Source: Mucilaginibacter sp. OK268
Lineage (GTDB): Bacteria; Bacteroidota; Bacteroidia; Sphingobacteriales; Sphingobacteriaceae
Direction: 5' to 3'
NCBI RefSeq assembly: GCF_900103125.1
Contig: NZ_FNJV01000003.1
Coordinates: forward strand, 434,001-498,000
Length of the DNA: 64,000 bases
Shown here in pieces: positions 50,407 to 58,707 of this stretch; position 1 is the stretch's first letter; each line of letters starts with the position of its first letter. The notes under the pieces are model-generated. The model saw nothing but the letters and a program-made list of their open reading frames with translations, did not search any database and was not told the origin of the DNA. The position numbers and the translations under genes are program-made.

Positions 50407-53352
50407 ATGTATAGGAGGGATATTTTTTCATATAGGTACATGAGGTGTTGCATGCTATTGGGGTGCCTGGTATTGTTGTGCCTAATAAACCGGGCCAGCG
50501 CGCAGCATGCAACCCTAATACGCGGTAGTGATTTTGGTAAATATAACCAGATCTTCCTTGATGATTCGCTTTGGTTTTTTCACTCCGGCGATTTTGCCGC
50601 CGGTAAACAGGCTGTAACCACTACAGCTGGCTGGGATACCTTGCGTAATACCACTTTTGGCAAAACCAATGCGCCCCTGCACTGGCGGGGTATGGGCTGG
50701 TTTGGTATATGGGTAAAAGCAGATACAGGGCTGGTGAACAGAAAACTTTTCATCGGCATCAATCACGATGGCGCTTCTGAAATATTTATGGATGGTAAAC
50801 CCATGGGGGGTTATGGCAAGGTTGGCCACTCAGCGCAGCAAATGGAGGCTGTCCGCGCCCCAAGGGAACTGATCCCGCTTTGGTTTGCCGATACCCGTCC
50901 GCACCTGCTCACTATCCGTTATTCAAATTTTTTTGGTGTTTTTCCTGATTTTTTGGGGTTTCAGCTTTCAATAGGCGATTATGTAAACCGTGCCGAAAAA
51001 ACAAGGGCGAGCAAACAACTGTTTGATTATTTGCCAATGTTCGCTGCCGCACAGCTTATACTGGGCCTCTTGCATTTCCTGTTTTTTCTTTTTTACCCCA
51101 GGCAAAAGCTCAACGCGTATTACGCGCTGTTTGTGTTGCTGATAGGCATCAATGGCATTGGGGTTTACCAGTTTTATCTAACTCCGTATCCTTCGGTACA
51201 ATATCTTGCCGATTTTATAACCACTGCCTGTAGGGTATTGATCATGTGGTCGGCCGTGTTATTACTTTACGTACTCAATTATCGCCGGGTGCCCAGGTGG
51301 CGCGTGGCGGCCTTAACAGGCATTACGCTATTTTATCTTATAAGGTACATTTTAAAGTCCTGGGTTTTTAAGGTGGAGCAAGGGGATGACTATTTTTGGA
51401 TAGCCTACTTTGTATGTATGACGGATGGTTTATGGTCGGTAGCCCAGGTTATTAGAAGAGGTCAAAAGGATGCATGGCTTATTGGCATTGGGGTAAGCAC
51501 TATTATATTGGTTTATGTATTTACCTGGTCGGATATGTTTCACGTTTGGCCTTATCAACGTAACTCGCTACGCCTGTTTGTAATGGGTGCGGGGTCGTTA
51601 GTGCTGCCGCTTTGCCTATCACTTTACCTGGCGCTTGATTTTGCCAGAACCAATCAAAAACTTACGGCAAAGTTGCGTGAAGTAGAGAGCCTATCGGCCC
51701 GGGCCCTTGCCCAGGAGGCCGAAAAACGAGAACTGGTGGCCACAGAAGCCCGGCGACTGGAGCAGATTGTGCAGTTACGTACCGCCGAGTTGAAAGAGCA
51801 GGCCGATAAGCTACGTGAATTAGACGCGGTAAAATCGCGCTTTTTTACCAACATTACCCATGAGTTTAAAACGCCGCTTACGATGATCATGAACCCGGCT
51901 AAAGAACTGCTGTATACACCTACCGGGGATTACAATAAAAACCTTAGGCTCATCATTAACAATGCCGAACGTTTACTGCAATTGATTAACCAGCTATTGG
52001 ATTTAAGCAAGGTGGAAAGCGGCCTGATGGACGTAAACCTTACGCCTGTAGATTTGGTGGCGCTTATAAAACTGCACACCTTCTCCTACGAATCGTTGGC
52101 CCTACAAAAGAGCATTTCGCTACATTTTACTGCCGACAGGGATTCCCTTTGGATAATGACCGACCGGGATAAAATGGATAAGGTGGTCTTAAATATACTC
52201 TCGAACGCCTTAAAGTTCACCGATAAGGGAAAGGTGGAAGTGGCGTTGCGCCAAAATGCCGAAGCACACAACAGTGCCTTCACCCTCACGGTAAGAGATA
52301 CAGGAAATGGTGTCCCGGCCACCAAGCTGCCCTACATTTTCACCCGCTTTTATCAGGCCGACCCATCGGATACCAGATCGGCAGAGGGTACAGGCATTGG
52401 GCTGGCGCTCACCAAAGAACTGGTAGAACTAATGGGCGGGCAGATAGGGGCCGAAAGTGCAGAGGGTTTGTTTACACAGATCCGGATTGATATGCCATAC
52501 CTGGCTGCCGAAGCTGTTGCTGGACTGGCGATGGAAACGTTACCCGATATGGCGTTTACGCCCGTGGCCGACGCTGGCGAAGTGTTGGTTCCCGATGAAG
52601 GCAGCCCGCTGATCTTGTTAATTGAAGACCATCATGAACTGAGGGAGTTTATTTGGCAGTCGCTGGCCGGGAAGTATCGGCTAATTACCGCGGCAAATGG
52701 CGAAGAAGGGATAACCCTTGGTCTGCAACACATCCCCAACCTGGTTATTACCGACCTGATGATGCCAAAGGTAAGTGGATACGAAGTGAGCACGACATTT
52801 AAAAAAGACGAAAAAACCAGCCATATTCCCATCATTATCCTAACCGCAAAGGCCGACTTGGTCAGCCGTATACAGGGGATCGAGACCGGGGCCGATGCCT
52901 ACCTCGCCAAACCGTTTGATCAGCGGGAATTGATTGCCTTGATTGAAAATCTCATCAGCGTACGCGAACAATTACGCCTGCATTATAGCAACTGCGACCT
53001 CTGGCTTAAAGATACCGTCGCCCTGCCATCCATTGAGCAGGACTTTATAGCGCGGATACGCCAGGCTGTTGAAAGCCACCTGAACGAAGAAGGTTACAGT
53101 GCTGATCAGCTTGCTGTCGATATAGGGCTTAGCCGCACTCAGCTACACCGCAAATTAAAGGGCCTTATTGGCCAGGCCCCCGGCGAACTGATCCGCATCG
53201 TTCGCCTGCAATACGCACATGATTTGTTGGAACGTCGTGTGGCAACCGTATCTGAGGTGGCCTATATGGTTGGCTTTGGCAGTCCGGCCAGTTTTTCCAC
53301 CAGTTTTTCCCGCCATTTTGGTTTCTCTCCTAAAGCTGTAGGCACCACATAA
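50407..53352 (+). CDS. Hybrid two-component regulator: sensor-kinase-receiver-AraC (paralogue 2)
   Basis: A 981-residue paralogue of the preceding protein with the same order: signal peptide or anchor (CCMLLGCLVLLCLINRASAQ, starting at Met12 if that is the true start), extracellular domain (HWRGMGWFGIWVKADTGLVN), seven membrane segments (210-415), HisKA with His485 (NITHEFKTPL), HATPase (NILSNALKFT, GTGIGLALTKELVEL), receiver with Asp783 (VITDLMMPKVSGYEV), and AraC HTH (VATVSEVAYMVGFGSPASFS). The near-identical HTH ends suggest similar DNA targets. It lies directly upstream of the gene cluster that carries the 21-bp-periodic sites. Confidence 0.95.
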   Translation: MYRRDIFSYRYMRCCMLLGCLVLLCLINRASAQHATLIRGSDFGKYNQIFLDDSLWFFHSGDFAAGKQAVTTTAGWDTLRNTTFGKTNAPLHWRGMGWFGIWVKADTGLVNRKLFIGINHDGASEIFMDGKPMGGYGKVGHSAQQMEAVRAPRELIPLWFADTRPHLLTIRYSNFFGVFPDFLGFQLSIGDYVNRAEKTRASKQLFDYLPMFAAAQLILGLLHFLFFLFYPRQKLNAYYALFVLLIGINGIGVYQFYLTPYPSVQYLADFITTACRVLIMWSAVLLLYVLNYRRVPRWRVAALTGITLFYLIRYILKSWVFKVEQGDDYFWIAYFVCMTDGLWSVAQVIRRGQKDAWLIGIGVSTIILVYVFTWSDMFHVWPYQRNSLRLFVMGAGSLVLPLCLSLYLALDFARTNQKLTAKLREVESLSARALAQEAEKRELVATEARRLEQIVQLRTAELKEQADKLRELDAVKSRFFTNITHEFKTPLTMIMNPAKELLYTPTGDYNKNLRLIINNAERLLQLINQLLDLSKVESGLMDVNLTPVDLVALIKLHTFSYESLALQKSISLHFTADRDSLWIMTDRDKMDKVVLNILSNALKFTDKGKVEVALRQNAEAHNSAFTLTVRDTGNGVPATKLPYIFTRFYQADPSDTRSAEGTGIGLALTKELVELMGGQIGAESAEGLFTQIRIDMPYLAAEAVAGLAMETLPDMAFTPVADAGEVLVPDEGSPLILLIEDHHELREFIWQSLAGKYRLITAANGEEGITLGLQHIPNLVITDLMMPKVSGYEVSTTFKKDEKTSHIPIIILTAKADLVSRIQGIETGADAYLAKPFDQRELIALIENLISVREQLRLHYSNCDLWLKDTVALPSIEQDFIARIRQAVESHLNEEGYSADQLAVDIGLSRTQLHRKLKGLIGQAPGELIRIVRLQYAHDLLERRVATVSEVAYMVGFGSPASFSTSFSRHFGFSPKAVGTT

Positions 53353-53379
53353 TTTATTCGTCGAATATCATTGATCTGG

Positions 53380-53442
53380 CACAAACTCGAAAGGATTTGT
53401 AACAGGCTCGAAAGTATTTTGTGAACGTCTGTCGGTTATTTG
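53380..53442 (+). promoter_or_regulatory. Candidate hybrid-regulator site and promoter, site 1
   Basis: Units ACAAACTCGAAAGGATTT and TAACAGGCTCGAAAGTATTT with cores 21 bases apart (53388, 53409); GTTATTTG begins 26 bases after the second core. The ATG at 53505 is 62 bases further. Confidence 0.65.
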
Positions 53443-53504
53443 TGCACTGATATTAGAGAACGGATATTTAGCCGTAAAAAGTATCTTTATATATCATAAA
53501 GACT

Positions 53505-54782
53505 ATGAAAAAGATCTGCCTGAGTTTTCTATTCGTTCCAGCATTGCTATTATGTCGTTTTGCCAGCGCTCAGGTTTCACTGGGTGGTATGGCGCTCACC
53601 ACAGTAACCATTATTGATGCTAATCACCGCGTCCCGCTTGCTGCGCAAACGGTACTCATTGAAGGGGGTAAGATCAAGGATGTTTTTGCTGATGGCAGCA
53701 AGCCCATACCCGCTTCTTATGCTGTACTGCCGCTGAAAGGAAAGTTCCTCCTCCCGGGTTTGATAGATACCCATGTACATCTGGCCACTGATCCGTCAGG
53801 AGTGGATAACCGAGCCCATACATTAGCTGTGCTCCGGCAAATGTTGTACAGCGGCATCACGACGGTAAGGGACATGGCCGGCGATGCACGCACGCTTGCT
53901 GGCTTATCGCGCGATGCGCTAACCAACGATATTATATCTCCTGATATTTATTATTCTGCGCTGATGGCGGGGCCCACTTTTTTTAGCGATCCAAGGACGG
54001 GCAGCTCCACTAAAGGCGCCGTATCAGGCAAAATGCCATATATGTTGGCAGTTACAGACAGTACAAATTTGCAATTAGCCATCGCGGAAGCAAAAGGTAC
54101 AGGAGCAACCGGGATAAAATTATATGCCAATTTATCGCCTGGGCTGGTCGGCAAAATTGTTAGCGAAGCAACCCGGCAAGGCATGATTGTTTGGGGACAC
54201 GCCTGGTTACAGCAAGCCAGGCCATCTGATCTGGTTAAAGCAGGGGTGAGTTCAATTTCGCATGCACCACTCGTAATACATGAAAAATTTGATAAGATCC
54301 CGGATACGTGGAAGAAACACCATACAAACCGTTTCTGGGACGACTCAATACCCAATTTAAACACGCTGTTTATTCTGATGAAACAGCGTGGCACTATACT
54401 GGATGCTACACTACTTACCTACAAAAACTGGGCGCAGACAGATACTGCGATGCAGTATGATTATGAAATTGGGAAACGACTTACTATCGAGGCATATAAA
54501 GCTGGTGTAACGATATGCACCGGGACTGATGACGATCAGGAGGCCTTTGTACAGGACGAAATAAAATTGCTGGTCAGCGATGCGGGTTTTAAACCCATAG
54601 ACGCAATTATAGCGGCTACCCTGAACGGAGCAATGGCACTAAATATTGCCAATACGCATGGCACCATATGGCCCGGCAAAACGGCTGATCTTTTAGTACT
54701 GGACAAAAACCCCTTGGTAACTTTGGATAACCTGACATCAGTTTATCTTGTTATTAAGAAAGGCTTCATCTTTAAAAAGTAA
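53505..54782 (+). CDS. Exported amidohydrolase, imidazolonepropionase/prolidase-like
   Basis: A 425-residue secreted metal-dependent hydrolase. Residues 1-22 form a signal peptide (SFLFVPALLLCRFASAQ). The metal site is complete: HVH in LIDTHVHLATDP, the bridging Lys in GIKLYANLSP, His in VWGHAW and SISHAPLV, and Asp in CTGTDDDQE. KTADLLVLDKNPL is the C-terminal strand common to these enzymes, which act on dipeptides, hydantoins or lactams. The substrate is unknown. It is expressed from a promoter with site 1, directly after the second hybrid regulator. Confidence 0.9.
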   Translation: MKKICLSFLFVPALLLCRFASAQVSLGGMALTTVTIIDANHRVPLAAQTVLIEGGKIKDVFADGSKPIPASYAVLPLKGKFLLPGLIDTHVHLATDPSGVDNRAHTLAVLRQMLYSGITTVRDMAGDARTLAGLSRDALTNDIISPDIYYSALMAGPTFFSDPRTGSSTKGAVSGKMPYMLAVTDSTNLQLAIAEAKGTGATGIKLYANLSPGLVGKIVSEATRQGMIVWGHAWLQQARPSDLVKAGVSSISHAPLVIHEKFDKIPDTWKKHHTNRFWDDSIPNLNTLFILMKQRGTILDATLLTYKNWAQTDTAMQYDYEIGKRLTIEAYKAGVTICTGTDDDQEAFVQDEIKLLVSDAGFKPIDAIIAATLNGAMALNIANTHGTIWPGKTADLLVLDKNPLVTLDNLTSVYLVIKKGFIFKK

Positions 54783-54867
54783 AAGCCCGCCTAATTTTAC
54801 CCGTAAGTTCATAAACAGAAATATGTTTTATGAACATCAAATCAAATAACCTTCCTTAGGTTGTTAC

Positions 54868-54932
54868 GCAACAAAATCGAAAACATTTGCAACATACTCG
54901 AAAGTGTTTTGCCGGCGTGTGTTGTTTATTTG
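54868..54932 (+). promoter_or_regulatory. Candidate hybrid-regulator site and promoter, site 2
   Basis: Units GCAACAAAATCGAAAACATT and GCAACATACTCGAAAGTGTT with cores 21 bases apart (54878, 54899); TTTATTTG begins 26 bases after the second core. The ATG at 55016 is 83 bases further. Confidence 0.65.
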
Positions 54933-55015
54933 TGCCTTGTCGCTTCCCTTGATAAAGGGTGCATATTTAACACCATTAATAGCGATATAAAAAACGTCAA
55001 AACAATACCTTACCA

Positions 55016-55810
55016 ATGAAAACTTTTAAAATAACCCTCGTGATACTACCTATCATGGCAGTATTTATATCCTGTTCAAAAGATAACAAAAGTCCGGACC
55101 CTGCTGTCATCACTACACCTTTGGTAACACAAATGGTAGTAACCTATTCGAATTTAAGGGTCGTTTACAACAATACCTATGACGATAAAAAAAGACTGGC
55201 CACAGTTGGCACTTCTACCTATGTAGTAACTTACAATGCTGGCGGTTTTGAAATAGTACGCCCCGATGCTCAATTAATCACGGATGTAAATTTGGCCGAT
55301 GGACGAATTGGCAGCATCCTGAGCTATTACACTACAGAAAGATACAATTCTACATTTAGTTACGATAACAAGGGGCGATTGATAAAAATACTGCAAACCC
55401 GGACAGCAAACGGACAAGTAATAGGCCATTTTAGTTATACTTATTCCTGGGACGATAATGACAACCTGGTATCCAATACTTCAACCGGTAATAGCGGCGA
55501 CACTTATACCACCACCTATTCCGGCTTTTCGGCAGAAAATGTAAACACCCTTAGGGGCAAGAATTTTGGGTTCAACTATTTTGGAACTGCCGACTACCCA
55601 AGTGATTATGTACCTAACAATAACGGCGGCAGCGGGTATATCTTTCCAAGTATATACGCGGGTAAGCTTTTACCGTCGGTTATAAAAAAGCCCGGTCATA
55701 CGTATAACGTAACCTATCATAAAAACGCACAAGGTTACATAGATAAAATTCAAGAGATTGATCCGGCCGATTCTTACTACAATATAATTATTGATATCGC
55801 TTACCAATAG
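55016..55810 (+). CDS. Lipoprotein with YD/RHS-like strands
   Basis: A 264-residue lipoprotein: signal ILPIMAVFISC with the lipobox Cys near residue 20, then KDNKSPDPA. The body has repeated short strands of RHS/YD style (NTYDDKKRLATVG, FSYDNKGRLIKI, SYTYSWDDNDNLVSN), as in DUF4595-type Bacteroidota surface proteins. No enzyme motif is visible. It starts a run of four closely spaced genes (55016-57220) behind site 2, and shares its style with the protein at 57400. Confidence 0.75.
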   Translation: MKTFKITLVILPIMAVFISCSKDNKSPDPAVITTPLVTQMVVTYSNLRVVYNNTYDDKKRLATVGTSTYVVTYNAGGFEIVRPDAQLITDVNLADGRIGSILSYYTTERYNSTFSYDNKGRLIKILQTRTANGQVIGHFSYTYSWDDNDNLVSNTSTGNSGDTYTTTYSGFSAENVNTLRGKNFGFNYFGTADYPSDYVPNNNGGSGYIFPSIYAGKLLPSVIKKPGHTYNVTYHKNAQGYIDKIQEIDPADSYYNIIIDIAYQ

Positions 55811-55869
55811 CAAGCGGCAGCAAAAGTTTTACTCCTTTATATTTCAACACTTTTATAAACCCATAAACA

Positions 55870-56355
55870 ATGAAAAAACAACATATCGTCACGCTGATAC
55901 TGAGCTGTGTAATATTTGCCGGATGCAACTATAGTAAAGGTGCAAAAAAAGACCTCCGCACCGGGTTATCGTTCAGCTACAATGGCTTTATCGTGCATGA
56001 TGTTTTATTGATTGACCCTGCTAATAAACGAATGACCGATAATAAAGTACAATTGAATACCCACATAGCTATCGTAGCGCTTGGCTTAAACAATTATGGG
56101 CTTAAAGATGGAAAGGTTTTCCCGGGGATGATGCTTTTGGTGACCGATAAAAAGGGAACGCCGGTGCTTAATGCTGCCGACCTGTTTGCCGGCGACCAGG
56201 GCCATCCGCCGGAAAGCGCTACCGAACTGCGTGGTGATATCACCATTGCAAAGCCGATGGTAGCCGGTGAAACCTATCACGTAAAAATGCGCGTTTGGGA
56301 CAAGGTAAAAGCAGACAATGAATTAAATATTGAAGCAGAACTGGTTATACAGTAA
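55870..56355 (+). CDS. Small lipoprotein, unknown
   Basis: A 161-residue lipoprotein with signal HIVTLILSCVIFAGC (Cys at residue 19). The mature part is beta-rich (KVQLNTHIAIVALGLNNYGL, TYHVKMRVWDKVKADNELNI) and lacks recognised motifs. It lies 59 bases after the YD-type lipoprotein and is probably cotranscribed with it. Confidence 0.7.
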   Translation: MKKQHIVTLILSCVIFAGCNYSKGAKKDLRTGLSFSYNGFIVHDVLLIDPANKRMTDNKVQLNTHIAIVALGLNNYGLKDGKVFPGMMLLVTDKKGTPVLNAADLFAGDQGHPPESATELRGDITIAKPMVAGETYHVKMRVWDKVKADNELNIEAELVIQ

Positions 56356-56400
56356 GTTATTATACACCTCAAAATTTGGTAACCATTTAAATTATTTAGC

Positions 56401-56625
56401 ATGGCCATTTTATTGCCGAGAAAACCGACCCTTATTTGCATGGCAGTGCTGGGTCCCATTTGCGTGGTGGACGGCATTGTCAAAAAAGACACCCGAGAGA
56501 TCCTGGCAATGTTGGCCGTATTCATATTTGCCATAGTAACCCTGATCATGGACAGCAGAAAAAAGAAAAAGCTTATAAATAAAAATGACAAGGAGTATAG
56601 CAATCGCGTTAACCCAAACCGATAA
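56401..56625 (+). CDS. Small two-segment membrane protein, unknown
   Basis: A 74-residue protein with two hydrophobic helices (TLICMAVLGPICVVDGIV and ILAMLAVFIFAIVTLIM) and a strongly basic C-terminal tail (DSRKKKKLINKNDKE), predicted to be cytoplasmic. It lies between two genes of the 55.0-57.2 kb run with 45- and 19-base gaps, which supports it as a real gene. Confidence 0.6.
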   Translation: MAILLPRKPTLICMAVLGPICVVDGIVKKDTREILAMLAVFIFAIVTLIMDSRKKKKLINKNDKEYSNRVNPNR

Positions 56626-56644
56626 ACCTTAATAAAATATCATT

Positions 56645-57220
56645 ATGCCCGATGGAAAAAACTTTTGGACAACCGTGCCCGGAATTATTACCGGCCTGGC
56701 CGCTATAGTTACCGCTATTACCGGTTTAATTGTGGCATTAAACGGGGCCGGTTTGTTTAGCAAATCAGCTACTGCAAACAAGGCCACTACCGAAACAAAA
56801 CAAGAGGTTAAAAAAGATGTGGATAGTTTGGCGGGTAAACAAGCGGGACCGCAAAAGCCAGTTGAAAAGTTCAAACCGGTATTTGCAATGACCACGGTAA
56901 AAATTGAAGATCACGAGTACAAAATTCTTGGCTCATCACTTGAAGCGATAACACCAGAAAGCAACGCGCTGAAAATTGAAATCAAATACAAAAACAACAG
57001 CAATTATTCGCCGGCTACTTTTTGGAACGAAGGCTTTAGGCTGGCTATTGATGGATCCCTTACTGCACCTTCAGGAGACTTAAGCGAACTGGTTGAACGC
57101 CATGCAGAACTGGCTGGGACCGTAACTTTTGAGGTGCCGAACAATGCCAAAGATCTTGCTTTGCATATCCTTGATGTTGGAAAAGATATATCCATCCCTA
57201 TAGAACTGGTGCCTGATTAA
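56645..57220 (+). CDS. Membrane-anchored beta-rich protein, unknown
   Basis: A 191-residue protein with one N-terminal membrane helix (IITGLAAIVTAITGLIVAL, residues about 14-32), a lysine-rich linker and a C-terminal beta-sandwich-like region (EITPESNALKIEIKYKNNSN is split over strands; VTFEVPNNAKDLALHI). It resembles DUF4352-style surface domains that bind or protect other proteins, but no firm match can be made. Last gene of the run behind site 2. Confidence 0.65.
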   Translation: MPDGKNFWTTVPGIITGLAAIVTAITGLIVALNGAGLFSKSATANKATTETKQEVKKDVDSLAGKQAGPQKPVEKFKPVFAMTTVKIEDHEYKILGSSLEAITPESNALKIEIKYKNNSNYSPATFWNEGFRLAIDGSLTAPSGDLSELVERHAELAGTVTFEVPNNAKDLALHILDVGKDISIPIELVPD

Positions 57221-57240
57221 TTCCCGCCAGGTTTCGAGGC

Positions 57241-57305
57241 GCAACAAACCCGAAAGGATTTGCAACAAACGCGAAAGTATTTTTTGAGTAGGCGGTGTTT
57301 ATTTG
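57241..57305 (+). promoter_or_regulatory. Candidate hybrid-regulator site and promoter, site 3
   Basis: The best-conserved site: GCAACAAACCCGAAAGGATTT and GCAACAAACGCGAAAGTATT, cores at 57251 and 57272, TTTATTTG at 57298. The ATG at 57400 is 94 bases further. Confidence 0.7.
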
Positions 57306-57399
57306 TGGAGGAAACATCGGCTATAAGGAGGATATTTTTCCCCTTTGCTTTTTAAGCATTTTATAAAATCACAATAAGGAACCTTAAAGTCTACCAGAA

Positions 57400-58473
57400 A
57401 TGAAAACACTTCAAAACTACTTTACACTTAACAGGATGCAAACCCCACCCGAAAGGCTCGAAAAAAATGAGATAGCAAGCATTATTTCAGAAAAAAACGG
57501 AAAAAGCATTGCCAAATCCGCGTTTGCCGCCTTACTTACGGGTAGCTTATTAATTACTTTGTATGGTTGTGGCAAACCCACTCCTAACCCAACTCCCCCT
57601 CCGGCAAATACCACGGGCTGTGCTATTACAGGTGATGTTGACGAGGCCCTTGGCTCCCGTATATTTGAGTATGACGATAAAGGCCTCCTTGTAAAAATGA
57701 CAGGTCCTAATTATTATTATGGCCCTTTCGTCAGAACTATTACCGCTGCTAAAGCTGTGGATTCCTATCCTACTGAATCGGTTAGTGGTAATGGCACTCA
57801 TTACAGCGGCAATATTAACATTACCTATAATTATAGTGGTGGCAGCGGCAATATTTATGATGGCAATCCCGAATATTTACACGAATCGTTTGTTGCCTCT
57901 AACCCGCCTAATGTATCCAAAAGAGACTCGCTGTATCAATTTAAATACGACGACGCAAAGAAACACCTGACTTCGGTTTTAATAGCAACTAACGGTTCCC
58001 GAGACGCCGACGGCTTTACGCTTTTCAGATATGAACTCAATTTTACCTATGATGCCAATGACAACGTAACACAAGTAAAAATTGTATATGATTACGAGCG
58101 GAAGTTCAGCGCTCCTCAAACAGGTGAGAGCCGGATCGATTACAAACAAACTTCTGATGAAACGCTGAATATTACTTATGACGATAAACCTTCGCCATAC
58201 ACGGTCATCGCCAAATATTGGAAATTTATAGGCGAAGATTTTAGTGGTTTTGGCGCCTATAACCTGGATAAGCTTCGTTTTTGGGCAGGCCGCTGTGCCA
58301 TCCTGAGTAAGAATAACCCGGTTAAAATTACCGGGAAACTGATAACCACCAGTGGCGCAGCAGCTGTAGACATTAACGTAGCCCTTACCTATCAATACAA
58401 CGAGAAGAATTTTCCGCTTAGCATGACAATTAATGGTGCAGGCGTAAATGCGTTTACTTATAACTGCAAATAG
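57400..58473 (+). CDS. YD/RHS-like exported protein with long N-terminal extension
   Basis: A 357-residue protein whose mature part (residues 70-357) has the same YD-type strands as the lipoprotein at 55016 (FEYDDKGLLVKMTG, YQFKYDDAKKHLTSVLIATN, YDANDNVTQVKIVYD). The lipobox-like LLITLYGC lies unusually late, at residue 57, behind a 38-residue hydrophilic segment (MQTPPERLEKNEIASIISEK) and a membrane helix. It may be a type II membrane protein rather than a lipoprotein. It has its own promoter with site 3. Confidence 0.7.
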   Translation: MKTLQNYFTLNRMQTPPERLEKNEIASIISEKNGKSIAKSAFAALLTGSLLITLYGCGKPTPNPTPPPANTTGCAITGDVDEALGSRIFEYDDKGLLVKMTGPNYYYGPFVRTITAAKAVDSYPTESVSGNGTHYSGNINITYNYSGGSGNIYDGNPEYLHESFVASNPPNVSKRDSLYQFKYDDAKKHLTSVLIATNGSRDADGFTLFRYELNFTYDANDNVTQVKIVYDYERKFSAPQTGESRIDYKQTSDETLNITYDDKPSPYTVIAKYWKFIGEDFSGFGAYNLDKLRFWAGRCAILSKNNPVKITGKLITTSGAAAVDINVALTYQYNEKNFPLSMTINGAGVNAFTYNCK

Positions 58474-58593
58474 GTTCCTGTTTATTAGATAATGATGCTA
58501 TGCTTGTATTGTGGGGAATAGGTTAGATGGCTATAAAAATATTAAAATTATAAGACAAGGCAATTCATGATTATTTGCGTGTTGGTTAACTAT

Positions 58594-58637
58594 GCAACAA
58601 ACGCGAAAGGATTTTTCCGCCTGTTTATGTCTCTTTG
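58594..58637 (+). promoter_or_regulatory. Candidate hybrid-regulator site and promoter, site 4
   Basis: One clear unit GCAACAAACGCGAAAGGATT (core 58604); 26 bases after it is TCTCTTTG (58630-58637), as at the other sites. The upstream unit is degenerate. The ATG at 58708 is 70 bases further. Confidence 0.6.
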
Positions 58638-58707
58638 AGTTCCTTGTAATACTTTCCTATAGTAAACGTGTTCAATCATTAATTAAACTACAACACCTTA
58701 TCCACTT

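Noticed and set aside
46405..53352. Polysaccharide utilisation locus suggested by the large hybrid regulators
   Set aside because: There are no SusC/SusD homologues or glycoside hydrolases, and the sensor parts are 7TMR-DISM type rather than propeller/Y_Y_Y.
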